30,219 nt of DNA. It comes from Euprymna scolopes (lineage: Eukaryota > Mollusca > Cephalopoda > Sepiida > Sepiolidae). This document shows, piece after piece, positions 20,990 to 30,219 of this stretch. A model generated the notes under the pieces. It did not search any database. It was given only the letters and a program-made list of their open reading frames with translations, and was not told the origin of the DNA. Each line of letters starts with the position of its first letter. Position 1 is the stretch's first letter. The translations under genes and the position numbers were made by a program. Location: contig CM044488.1 of the NCBI GenBank assembly GCA_024364805.1, forward strand, positions 66,842,364-66,872,582. The letters run 5' to 3'.

Positions 20990-21378
20990 ATTCTAGCTGG
21001 GAATGGGGCATCCTACTGGATATCAGATATTTACCTGCTATCTCATACATTCGTCCCTTCATAGTGCAGTTGTTTGTATCTCTCTTGCACTTGGTTCACC
21101 CGGTATATTTGCAAGTAGTTTTGAAATTCTTCTACATGATTCCGGTTGCTCCCATAATCACTGGAATGAAGATCTTCCTAACATTCCAATTTCTTTTCAT
21201 GTTGTACATAAGACCTTGGTATTTCGTTATCTTTTCCCTCTCAATTTTGTTTAACCCAGCACCACTAGAGACAGCAACATCAACTGAAGTTGCTTCCTTT
21301 TCCTTCTTATCCCATATCACTATGTCAAGTTTGATAACGCTTTCTAAGCATGTAGAATTACATAGATTAGATGGATGA
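20990..21378 (-). pseudogene. LINE restriction-like-endonuclease-type domain remnant
   Basis: Minus-strand frame: KLDIVIWDKKEKEA, then TSVDVAVSSGAGLNKIERE, KITKYQGL, then WNVRKIFIPVIMGATGI. The pattern D-x-V/I-I-x-D...VDVAV...KY...P-V-V-GA-G is what I associate with the C-terminal PD-(D/E)XK nuclease region of R2/R4/NeSL-like non-LTR elements. The usual PD is LD here. One frame change later the tail continues as RRISKLLANIPGEPSARE. The 180-codon plus-strand frame over the same DNA is its hydrophobic antisense shadow. The family assignment is from memory of the pattern and needs a profile search. Confidence 0.55.
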
Positions 21379-21380
21379 TC

Positions 21381-21729
21381 TTTATTTGCGAACTGTTATT
21401 CTCATCTTCATAGTTGTTGTTGTTTCACCATGTTTTGGCCAACTATTCCTCTGGCCTTCTTCAGGTGGTTAACCTCGACGGGATAGGAATGCTGAGTCTC
21501 TTTACTGTATTTCCAGTAATTACTGCCTTCCACAGTTGTTGTTGTCTCACCACGTTTTTTGCCAACTAATCCTCTTGCCTGCTTTTGGGTAGGATTGAAA
21601 CTGCTATCTTCAATGCTCACCTTGAACCATAACGCTTTTATCCACTGTGCCACGGGTCCCGAAAGAATAGTTGGCCGAAACGTGGTGAAAGAACAACTAT
21701 GGAAATGAGGATAACGGTTTGCAAATAAA
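21381..21729. mobile_element. 349-bp foldback copy with nested tRNA-like SINE module
   Basis: Terminal inverted repeats of about 66 bp run from TTTATTTGCGAACTGTTAT at the left to its complement at 21664-21729. They contain the same TTTCACCA, TTTTGGCCAACTATTC blocks as the elements at 6815 and 16106. The interior holds a second partial copy of the arm (21526-21595), then a tRNA-like stretch on the minus strand. So it is a composite. The minus-strand frame across it (with GPVAQWIKALW) is a tRNA-SINE reading, not a gene. Confidence 0.78.
21590..21661 (-). repeat. tRNA-Arg-like SINE head (pol III A box/B box)
   Basis: Minus strand reads GGGACCCGTGGCACAGTGGA, with a good A box (TGGCACAGTGG), and later GCAGTTTCAATCC in B-box position. 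The order and spacing fit a decayed tRNA-Arg. The octopus OR1/OR2 SINEs are, as I recall, tRNA-Arg-derived, which supports a cephalopod origin. It is not a functional tRNA: the acceptor and anticodon arms no longer pair. Confidence 0.6.
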
Positions 21730-21835
21730 TAAATGTACAAATTACTCATTTCAAAGGATTCCAATAAAATATAAATGGCTGGTGTATGATTTCATGCAAT
21801 AGAAATTGTTTAGGATAACTATAATAATTTTGCCT

Positions 21836-22356
21836 TGACAGTGTCCAAAATAGACTTTGTAACCTAGTGGGAGGTGCCCTTTTCTCTTTTCTGCAACCTC
21901 TTCCCCACAAAAGAGACATTGTGAGCCTGTCTTTACTTTATCGTTATTTTCATGGCAAATGCTCGTCTGAGTTCCAATCTATGCCCCCCCCCGTCTTGAT
22001 TTTCACAAAAAAAACACTCGTCTAGCTGAAACCACTATCAATATTTTCCCCCACTCTTTATCTGTGCCTAAACCTAAACGTAGATTCCATGAACAAAGCT
22101 TCTTTCTTAGAATTGCATGCCTGTGGAACTCTGACTCTGTTTCGTTTTCATGCTTTCCAACTGACTACAATATGGTGGTCTTCAAGTCCAACGTGAACAA
22201 GTTCTTGATGAGCTGTCCTCTTAAGTAATTCAATTTACTAAATTTCCACTACTAACGATTACTAAATGTTCTCTTTGACCACTCAGCACTCATTTACCCT
22301 TATCCTCGTGTGGCCTCTGGACCTTGATAAGTGGTTGTAAAAAAAAAAAAAAAAAT
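21836..22356 (+). mobile_element. 5'-truncated LINE insertion with poly-A tail
   Basis: The coding part gives SVQNRLCNLVGGALFSFLQ, PLPHKRDIVSLSLLYRYF and HGKCSSEFQSMPPP. After a single frame change at the C run (about 21983-21991) it gives FHEQSFFLRIACLWNS, FPTDYNMVVFKSNVNKFL and a stop at about 22226. This is the C-terminal end of a Jockey/CR1-type ORF2 (LWNSLP block, D-Y-x-x-FK-x-VN). A 110-bp 3' UTR follows, ending in about 17 A at 22339-22356. It is the best preserved LINE tail in the window, so probably one of the younger ones. Confidence 0.72.
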
Positions 22357-22940
22357 TTACAATTCCTCCACATATTTTTATAATTGCTAATTTTTTAACA
22401 TTCTGTTTTATTTATTTATTTATTTATTTTCTTAGACCATTGTAAAAACTTTATAAAGAAATGTATGCACTACCTGTCGGACTAATACTGAAATATAGCC
22501 AAGGAGCTATCAAAGAGAAATTAGTAAAGGCTAAGATTTGCAATTATAATTATTATATAGCATCATCTGGTATTGATGCTTAATAGAATTGTCAAAAGTA
22601 TTGATCATTTGATATATTTTTGTTATTTCTTTTTAAAATAATATAGTAAACATTTGATATCAAAGTTGTATAACCTTGGATTCAACACTAGTGAGTTCTT
22701 AATCGTTTATTGTATCATTGTCTTATTTTTTTGAAATTGCAGACACACGTTGGACCAAAGTTCAAAAGATATAAATATTATTCATTTATTATCAAGATCA
22801 TCTGGAAGTGAAATGTATTTCAAAAGAGTAAAATATCGCATTGCCCACCCCCAGGGACATGTCTGTTGAGATAAAAGTGAAAGCATGTGTGTGTTTGCAA
22901 AATAATTTTGAGAAAATATTGAATATGAAAATTTCTGTAA
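22357..22940. other. Unassigned AT-rich DNA with (TTTA)n
   Basis: A (TTTA)n tract lies at about 22406-22430. No gene seen. Confidence 0.5.
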
Positions 22941-23173
22941 CTACTTGGCCTTTGGGCCAAGATCAAAAAAGTGTAGTATCTGTTCCGGCAGATACTGCAA
23001 GCTATGACTAGCAAAGACCAGATGTGGGGGCGGCCCCGCATGCCTGACCTTTAACCAGCTCCCATTTCCCACCTCTCGGGAGCTGGTCCCCTTTTTCCCT
23101 TCCCCTTCCCTTCACTCCTCACATTAAAAATCGGCCTTGTGCCTAATTTGCTCGGTGGGGGAGCAAATAAATA
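22941..23173 (+). repeat. U2-headed SINE trimer, unit 1
   Basis: The head is TTGGCCTTTGGGCCAAGATC, AAAAAA, then GTGTAGTATCTGTTC. It reproduces U2 snRNA stem-loop I (GGCC-TTTT-GGCT), the AAGATCAA linker and the GTAGTA block with its flanks. GTAGTATCTG then pairs with CAGATACTGC in a 10-bp stem. The middle carries ACCAGCTCCC pairing with GGGAGCTGGT (23054-23087). The 3' part (CATTAAAAATCGGCCTTGTG, then GAGCAAATAAATACC) is a relative of the 3' module in copies A-E. Open frames on both strands here are shadows of the repeat. Confidence 0.82.
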
Positions 23174-23384
23174 CCATCTGTTCCGGCAGATACTGCAAGC
23201 AAAGACCCTATGTGGGGGCGACCCCACAAATAAGACCTTGGTCAATGTAGGGGCAACCCTTCATACCAATTGTCACTATCCAGCTCCCCTACACCCCGGG
23301 GAGTTGGTCCCCATTTCCACTTCACTCCTCACTTTAAAAATCAGCCTTGTGCCTAATTTGCTTGGTGGGGGAGCAAATAAATAC
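23174..23384 (+). repeat. U2-headed SINE trimer, unit 2
   Basis: Starts directly after unit 1 at ATCTGTTCCGGCAGATACTG, so its head lacks stem-loop I and GTAGT. The middle matches unit 1 (GCAAAGACC-ATGTGGGGGCG, then CCAGCTCCCC facing GGGGAGTTGG) but has an extra ~50 bases. It ends with CTTTAAAAATCAGCCTTGTG and the same GAGCAAATAAATACC junction. Confidence 0.8.
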
Positions 23385-23590
23385 CTGGCCTTCGGGACCA
23401 GATCAAAGTGTAGTATCTGTTCTTCAGATGCTGCACTTCAATTTCTTGTTCTATGTCAGTGAAGGAGAAATCCTTCACGACTGAGACAATTTTTATTTTT
23501 GTTCCTTTTCTCCATGTTAAAAAACGACCCTGGTCTCTAACTCTGTCCCGTGAGGAGGCATTGTAAATAGGAACTATGAGGTTGATGATG
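23385..23590 (+). repeat. U2-headed SINE trimer, unit 3
   Basis: A complete head (GGCCTTCGGGACCAGATCAA, AGTGTAGTATCTGTTCTTC) follows unit 2 without spacer. The body after it is that of copies A-E, not of units 1 and 2: GAGAAATCCTTCACGACTGA, TTTTCTCCATGTTAAAAAAC, and CGTGAGGAGGCATTGTAAAT. It ends in a GATGATGATGAT-like tail, the simple-repeat end expected of the whole trimer. Confidence 0.82.
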
Positions 23591-25114
23591 ATCACTGTTG
23601 ATAATATCTGTGTTGCTAGTGCCCATCATCTCAAGTGCAGCCGTCTAACCATGGTGACCATAACATTTGCTGAAATCAATTTGACTCTTGTTTAAAAAAA
23701 AAATCATAAAAATGGAGCTTATATATATAATTCTAGTCACTATCAAGCCATCTAAATTGGAACTTTATGTAAACGATATCCCAATAGCATAAATTACATA
23801 TATAAATATATATACATATATATATATGTGTGTGTGTGTGTCGCAAATTATGGTTCTTTAGTTACCACTGACGTCATTGATAGTTTTTATTTTATAATAA
23901 TGGTTATTTTTTGCTAAAATTTGTTTTATTTTTAATTATTTGATCCAGAGAACCAAGTAGGTTTCCTTTGCAGGATAAAGTTTTAAATCTTTTCAGAGTA
24001 CAGTATTTTAGTTTATTTACAGATTTATTAATTAAAATTTGAAAGTTTAATTTCTTTTTCTGATAAATCCAGAACTGGATCTGTAGTTCAAACGCAGATT
24101 CCAAATTCTATAAATTTTAAAAGATTTGACTCTGACCTAAAACCTTCCATAAATAATAATTTATATTTACGATATCATGTATAACATTTTGGTTTTCAAG
24201 AGGACTGAATTGAACATATTTATTTTTATTTATTTAATGAAAAATCTAAATTCAAGCAAAAACGCCCCTTCACTGAACTACACTGAATCTTTTTCTTTGG
24301 GCCATTTTCAATTTTTGGAGGGACAATTTTTATTGAGACTCCTAGAGCAGTGTATAAATAGACACCATCTTGAATCTTGCTTGTTGCTGACAGCTTTTGT
24401 GTAAATGTTCATTTTACTGAATTATTTATAAACTTTGTATTATTTTGCTGTTCTAATGTTACTCCTCTGAATGTTAACTGAAAGGAGATTTTAAGAGATG
24501 ATTTACTAAATTGAACCTGATTGAATTTGCTATAGTAGTCATTTTCCAAATATGAAACCAGGTAAAAAAAAAAAAAAGAAAAAAGTACTTCATTGATAAA
24601 ATGTACTTGTATTTATAGCTCATTGATTGGACCTATTAGAATTAGAGATGGAAAAGTCGGGCTTTATTTATTTTTCTCAATGTTTGATCATTGACAAATC
24701 TTTCCACGTATTTACACAAGGGGAAAAAACTGGTTTTCAATAAGACTTTTTTATAATGGCTTGTTTGTTTCTTCTTTCACCTTTTTATTTTTTCATTCAT
24801 AAAGAAAATTCAATGAAAAAAAAAAACAGTTTATAGATATCTTAAAATCTCACAATCTCTATTACTATACATATACTTTTTTCAATTAAACAATATTAAA
24901 CAAATTATTGCTAATATGATGGATATTTTATTCAGGATTAAAATAAAAACAAAGAACAAGTTTTTCTCACACCATTTCCTTTAACAAAAATTTATAATAG
25001 TATGCAAAGGTTGTTCATAATGTTATCACCTTTCACATAGATTAAAAAAAAATTGTCAGGTTAGTAAAGATGGTGACTGATGATTATTCTGATGCCACTA
25101 AAGTAAACAATTCC
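23591..25114. other. Unassigned AT-rich DNA with AT/TG microsatellite
   Basis: A compound (AT)n(TG)n tract lies at about 23797-23841. The 75-codon frame at 24177-24404 has no recognised domain. No gene supported. Confidence 0.45.
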
Positions 25115-26085
25115 AATTTATTTTATTTTATTTATTTATTTTAACACATTTTCATCCCAAACAAGGTATAGTGCCACTTTGATGTAGCGGGCTACTATCA
25201 GGGACATAAGTTGCAGAAATACTAGGTAGGGAGTTGAGCAGCAAGATGTCTGTTCACATTACACGTGAACTTCTGCATGTCGGTACAGTTGGGGAAGCAG
25301 GAACCTGGAAAGCAATTCTAAAGTCTAGCAGTTTTAGGGAAGAAACCCTTACATCTAAGGATCTCTCTTGTGTAGGGGTGGGACTTTGCTGTTTGTCGGG
25401 GGTATTTACGTCGAGGCAAGGGTAATTAAAATATATGTAAAACAGGCAGAGAGATGCAACATTTCGTCAATGGGACAGAGGTTGAAGCTTAGATGACAGT
25501 TCAGGACCTATCAGGTTGGTGACTTTCTTTTGAACCCTGTCCAGGAGTGTGGCAGATGCACCAGCCCAAATGTGACAACAATACTCCATACATGGGCGAA
25601 TGGTAGCCTTATAGAGGTACAGGATAGTTTCAAACATAAGTAACTTTTTAGCACGGTAGAGAGAGCCCATCTTCTTTGCAGCAGCTGTGGCAATGCTCAC
25701 AATGTATCTGTTCCAACTCATGACCATTAAGCAAAGTAGATTGAAGAAATACTTTCAGGTAATGTATCTTTAGCCATAGCTATTGGTGGTTGAGAAGGTT
25801 TCTTCTAATTATCAAAGGAAACGAGCTTGGTCTGGGCAGCATCGAACGTTACCATCCATTTTTTATCTCCATTCCACTACAGACTGGAGGTCTTTCTTTA
25901 GGGTTTCCGCCATTGCTTTGAATATGTGTTCATTCATTTTCCCCTCATGTCTGTTATAGAGCATAGTGTGGTCAGTGAATATACCCATCTCAGAGACGAT
26001 TTTATCAAGGAGGTCATTTATGAATATCAGGAATAATAAAGGTCCAAGGATCGACCCCACCCCCCGGTACACCCACATTTATATC
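25115..26085 (-). mobile_element. 5'-truncated LINE with reverse transcriptase palm/thumb relics
   Basis: Minus strand, Jockey/CR1-type. The first part (26078-25863) has GSILGPLLFLIFINDLLDKI, then IFTDHTMLYNRHEG. FTDH stands where the catalytic F/YADD should be, so the enzyme is dead. A GDKKWMVTFDAAQTK stretch follows (the usual W-KWQM-FN region). After frame changes come SWNRYIVSIATAAAKKMGSL, YRAKKLL, YKATIRPCMEYCCHIWAGA and LDRVQKKVTNLIGPELSS (25727-25467). The tail is RNVASLCLFYIYF and, after a stop, LLLNSLPS. The 3' end is a (TAAAA/TAAAT)n-type tail at about 25115-25145. The 5' end is truncated inside the RT. Confidence 0.8.
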
Positions 26086-26394
26086 CTATTTGTTTAGACG
26101 TACAACCATCGAGGACAACCAAAAAGGAATTGTTCCAAATTCAAATTATGTTGTCCCTTCAACTAAAACTTTACAATTTTAAAATGAGTACATTTTAAAA
26201 AGTTGCATTTCGTTTTATTGATTTGAAGAATATTGGCAATTATTTTTACAGTAAGACAGAATATTTATTTTAAAAGAAATAAATTGCTACAATTTGAAAT
26301 AAGACATGTTTGTTTTTATTTCAAAATTATTTAACTAACAATTACAATTATTTTTACAGAGGAAAAGTCTTTTATTATTATTGATTCCTGACAA
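26086..26394. other. Unassigned AT-rich DNA
   Basis: Between two LINE fragments; no feature recognised. Confidence 0.45.
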
Positions 26395-26600
26395 ACATTT
26401 ATTACAGGACTGTAAACTTTGTTGGTATGGCCACATTGAAAGAATGGATGAGTTCTTGGGTTAATAGATGTAGAACAGTTGAGGTAACAGGTTCAATTCA
26501 TAGGGGGACAAGGAAAATATAGAAAGAAATGATAAGAATGAACTTTAGAGAACGCAAAATAAAGACCTGACCAGAGATAGGTTACTTTTGAAGGTAATTT
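26395..26600 (+). pseudogene. LINE C-terminal relic (WYGHIERMD type)
   Basis: Plus-strand frames give CKLCWYGHIERMDE, then SSWVNRCRTVEVTGSIHRG, TRKI, stop, KEMIRMNFRERKIK. This is the LRWYGHVERM...GRP-KTW-E-I--D tail common to several animal LINE clades. At least one frame change and two stops interrupt it. It is shorter and different from the LINE on the other strand at 25115, so it is a separate insertion. Confidence 0.55.
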
Positions 26601-26795
26601 CTAAAAGCCATTAAACACATGCCAAACATCTAAAACAGACGTTAAACTGAATATGATAAAATAAAAAAATTTATCAATTGTTCCAATTAATGGTCACATA
26701 ATTTTTCAAAATTGATTAACCTTTCATAATAATAATAATGGTTATAACAAAAAATATGCCTATAAATTTCATGATAATAATGATTATAACAAAAA

Positions 26796-26836
26796 AATAT
26801 GGAGTAATAAATACCTGATTTTTATTACTCCATATT
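26796..26836. repeat. Perfect 16-bp hairpin
   Basis: AATATGGAGTAATAAA (26796-26811) is repeated in reverse complement at 26821-26836, with a 9-base loop. Just upstream, an ATAATAATGGTTATAAC segment is duplicated as ATAATAATGATTATAAC about 40 bases away. Confidence 0.7.
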
Positions 26837-27054
26837 CACTTTCAGCTGTCAGCAAAAACAAAAATTTTCACACAAATCAATCATGAAATGTACCACTGAA
26901 TTTATGAAAGCTGTCTCGCTTTCACTTTGTAAAGTTTGCTACTTGAAACATTAATTTAGCAAAAGTTAAAAATGGACAAAAGTTGCCCGTTGACATAGAA
27001 TGATTGCTTTATGCCAAATTAATGGTTGAATATGGTTCACTATTGCATTAGATA

Positions 27055-27555
27055 CTAACCCTTATTAATTCCTATTAATCCTTATCTCTGGACAAAATGG
27101 ATACCATAATACGGATACCGAACATTAGTTCGCTGCAGATAATCATGACAAGGGTTCATACAAAATTTCAGTCAGATCAGCCCAGTAGTTTCTGAGAAAA
27201 GGTGAGGGCAAATGTGAATTGTGGTGACGATAAATGTGGCATTGTGGCGAATAATACTTATTTACTCCTATAAATCTTTAAGTGTGCGTCAAACGGATGC
27301 CTTAATATTTAGTTCGCTGCACCTTATCCTAGATCCATACAAAATTTCAGTCTGATCGGTCTAGTAATTTCCCAGAAAACTTCTAAAGTACATGTAGTAT
27401 TGTGGTGACTAATTCTTATTAATCGTCATTAATCCTTAGATGTGCATCAGATAACATAATACTTAGTTCGCTATACTTTATCATAACAAAGGTCCTTATA
27501 AAAATTCAGCCAGATCGGCTTAGTAGTTTCAGAAAAATTTGAACAGACTAAGAGA
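27055..27555 (+). repeat. Three tandem diverged units of ~150-195 bp
   Basis: Each unit starts with a TTATTAAT-CNTATTAATCCTTA-like stretch, then TTAGTTCGCTGCA, then ATACAAAATTTCAGTC, then GATCGGCCCAGTAGTTTC or near it. Starts are about 27055, 27250 and 27409. The phrase CAAAATTTCAG...GATCGG...AGTAGTTT is often seen inside animal Helitron and RTE-derived repeats. No ends are recognised here. Confidence 0.7.
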
Positions 27556-27599
27556 AATATAATATAGATAATTAACGATTCATTCATAATTTTATTGTA

Positions 27600-27990
27600 T
27601 ACCCGAAATAAAATCTTTATCAATTATTCATGGAAATAACCAATCTATTAGTAATTTTGATACAAATGTATTTTTGAAAAATAAATGTAACGGAAGAAGA
27701 AATTAATGTGTATTTTGACTTGCAATTTAGAAATAAGATCGCAACTTGTTGAAAATAAATTCGATCCATCTGAAGAAAGGAATATTTGAAGACCTGCTAA
27801 ATATTTGTTCATCAAATAAAACATTACACAACTGATCTATTTGTTATGTTTAGATCAAAACAATCAGTAAAAAAAATAATTAAGAAAACGTCTTTTTTGA
27901 AAATCAGTATGGAAATTAGTGCACCTTGTGACTGATATGAGAAAGATGGTGCATTTAAAGCAGTATAAACTTAAAATTGAGTGTTCTGAT
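27600..27990. repeat. Dispersed repeat pair member 2
   Basis: Diverged same-orientation copy of 19665-20060. It starts almost directly after the tandem units. Confidence 0.65.
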
Positions 27991-30194
27991 TTCATTGTTA
28001 ATGCAAGAAATGGGTCCAACCTTTGCAGTTATTTAGATAAATGTCATGCATATTTCTATGATACAACCTTAAATGAAGGTTGGATGTGATATAAATATAT
28101 ATGCCAGTGTCAGTACAACCATCATGCACATAAGTGACGTCACACATAATGTTGAAAGATGCCAGAAAGCATCTTTAAAATGCCTGTCAGTGTAGTAGCT
28201 ATGACTGTAAGAGTTTTAAAAATGTTTTTCTTTTTTATGGAAATCACCTCAGACAAGGTTATGAAGCTACTTGATGTAAGAAACTAAAAAAAAAAATACT
28301 ATTTCAAGCTAACAATAAGGGAAATGAATAGATTATGATCCAGAAAACAGCAATTCTTCCCCATTTGTCAGAAACCACTCTCATAGAATGCGAGAACTAA
28401 AGGAAAAAAAATAAGAGAAGTGAAAGTTTTAAGACTGCTGAAAATAAATCCAAAATCTACTTGCTCTTCTCTCTATTCAGCTTCAATTTTAACTCTAAAT
28501 TGCCAAAAGTTCAATTTCTGGTCTCATTTTCTTAAACACTTTTCAGTGTTATCACATCACATGAAGATACCAGAAGAGATGTTTTTGAAAGGGAATACAT
28601 TTTTTTACAAACCTTTTTAAACTTTTTGATTGTGCATTGATAATTTTTAGATTCTCTTAGATATCTAAACAAAAAATATTTAATTTTTGAGTTTAGTTCA
28701 CTATTCAGCTTCTAGCTATTTTCTTTTTCTTTTTTTTTTTTTTATAAATTATCATTTAGAATAGATTCCTATGTTAATGATAATTTTCAGAATCAAAAAA
28801 TGTTGATACTTCTCTATACAGTGATGAATGAATGTCAATTTAATGCTTCTGCTGAAGATACAGTCAGTCTTTCACAATGCTGACCCAGAATAATTAAAAA
28901 AAAAAAATGAAGGGAAATATAGAAAAGCATACAAGAGGACAAAGAGATAATAACCATGTCTTAAGATCTCCCATGAAAATGAATGAAGTTTAAGCTTCTG
29001 GGCCCCATTACCCTCGAGGGACCTCTGGAATTTTTCTACAAAAAAATAAGAAAGAAAAAAAAATCAATGGAATTAAAACAAAAACGTGTAAATAAAATGA
29101 AACCATAACCGTTTGAAAAGTGCTTTATATTGATCATGAAATATTTTAATACCCATTTCATATGGTCTCAAAATATCTCTGTAATTAAATTTTAATAATT
29201 TAGGGGGTGGGGGTTGCAGCATCTTAACCTGCAGCTGTATGGGAAGGGGTTTACTATATGACCTATTTTAAAGGATTCAGCCCCCTTCCCTTCTTGGCTA
29301 TTTGGGTCTGTCTTTAGAAGGACAGCTAGACTGGACCCTGATTAGATGCTGTCCTATTGATACTGGCTACAAAAACAGTCATGACAGTTCAAACTTCAGC
29401 ATCCTCAAATTGTACACCTTCTCTGGATTAGAGGCAGAATAATTAATGTGATAAAATAGACAAAAGAAACATATTTAGAAGGAAAAAAAGAAAGTTGGTA
29501 AGAGAACAAAAGAATGAAAAAGAGAGCAAAGGGCTCATCATACAATGGTAGAGGGGTTGAATTCATTTTAATCACTATAAATCCGAAGCATCCAATTTTA
29601 ACAAAATTTTCAACATTTATTAAATTAATATATTTTATAAGAAATAAATGTTAAAATTTGACTTAATAGCCAATTGTAAGAATGAGTGTCTGATAAAATT
29701 TCAGTTTGGACCGAATAAAAGCATATGAGCAGTAGTAGCAGTAGTAATAATAATAATAATTAAAAAATAAAAGGCTAGAAACGACTCTATCATCTTCCCC
29801 TCTCCACAACATTAAAACTCCGGGTGGGAGGGGGGGGGCAAAAAAAATAAACTGAAGCTGCCTGACAAAGGACTGCTGAAAAATGATATTTTCTGGTCCA
29901 TTATGAAATAAGATAGAAAACTTTAAAGGTAAGCATTAGAAAATAAAACCCTCCATTATTATTCACTTGGATTTTTAATACAAGCCATCATTAATCATAG
30001 ATAACTAATAACTGATGTTCGCTGGAGTCCCAGATTTCCACTTTCAATAATCATTGCAAATTACTTTGCATTATCACAAAGCTGCTGACTATTGATTTCT
30101 TGCTAGCAATGACCATTGGTCTTTTGAATTTGTGTAGCAATAAGTACTCTCCACATTTTTCCAGTGGAGGTTTGGTTAGTGCTCTTCTTCCTCG
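27991..30194. other. Unassigned AT-rich DNA
   Basis: No gene, RNA gene or named repeat is recognised in the last 2.2 kb. A GAATGCGAGAACTAAAGGAA block near 28387 echoes one at 13435 inside the 599-bp element. A (TAA)n tract lies at about 29745-29762 and a G run at about 29831. Confidence 0.45.
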
Positions 30195-30219
30195 TTTTTT
30201 TTTTTTTTTTTTTTTTTTT
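30195..30219. repeat. Poly-T at window edge
   Basis: At least 23 T running off the end of the window. Confidence 0.9.

Noticed and set aside
20836-21378. 180-codon plus-strand frame resembling a membrane protein
   Set aside because: Its hydrophobic stretches are the antisense of a lysine-rich LINE domain and of a T-rich tract. The minus strand carries the recognisable protein motifs.
21590-21661. A functional tRNA-Arg gene
   Set aside because: The A box is good, but the acceptor and anticodon stems do not pair and the context is a mobile element.
22941-23000. A genuine U2 snRNA gene
   Set aside because: Only about the first 45 nucleotides resemble U2. The Sm site, stem-loops III and IV, and an upstream proximal element are missing.
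22820-23595. Several open frames on both strands around the SINE trimer
   Set aside because: They repeat the same peptide pieces wherever the SINE recurs and follow its unit boundaries, so they are shadows of a non-coding repeat.
27055-27555. CRISPR-like array
   Set aside because: Units are long, few and diverged, with no short exact repeat and spacer pattern; the genome is eukaryotic.

Overview
The window reads as AT-rich intergenic or intronic DNA of an animal. The best guess is a mollusc, probably a cephalopod. This is inferred from the mix of repeats: non-LTR retrotransposon 3' ends, non-autonomous Helitrons, a tRNA-Arg-like SINE module, large foldback elements, long homopolymer runs and (GT)n/(AT)n microsatellites. 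No bacterial-type gene organisation is present. I found no complete host gene, only one weak candidate exon (4329-4535) and one unexplained open frame (15288-15653). Most of the window is decayed transposable elements in AT-rich filler.

Layout. 1-3140: AT-rich DNA with a compound GT/AT microsatellite and one relic of a CTGAAGA...GAAACG repeat. 3142-3228: an almost fully paired 87-bp hairpin. 3739-6176: a cluster of four SINE copies with a head resembling the 5' end of U2 snRNA (one of the four lacks a readable head), interrupted by a 417-bp Helitron. 6815-7642: a foldback element with ~250-bp arms. 9575-10831: a ~1.25-kb imperfect palindrome, with a fifth U2-type SINE touching its right edge. 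11098-11695: a 598-bp Helitron with internal tandem units. 12921-13519: an element bounded by 25-bp perfect inverted repeats. 14655-16735: two diverged copies of an unclassified repeat, plus another arm of the foldback family. 16930-22356: LINE C-terminal fragments on both strands, with a nested foldback/tRNA-SINE composite. 22941-23590: a head-to-tail trimer of U2-headed SINE units. 25115-26600: more LINE remains. 27055-27555: three tandem units. The last 2.2 kb is unassigned.

The most notable signal is the U2-headed SINE. Its head keeps U2 stem-loop I, the AAGATCAA linker and the GTAGTATCTGTTC block, which contains the GUAGUA branch-site-pairing sequence. The head is joined to a variable middle and a shared 3' module. 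SINEs with U1/U2 heads are known from crocodilians (SINEU). Finding this class in an invertebrate, with a trimer that suggests repeated gain of a U2 head, is worth following up. The foldbacks would make long double-stranded RNA if transcribed. Because nothing could be searched or aligned here, all family names rest on motif recognition.
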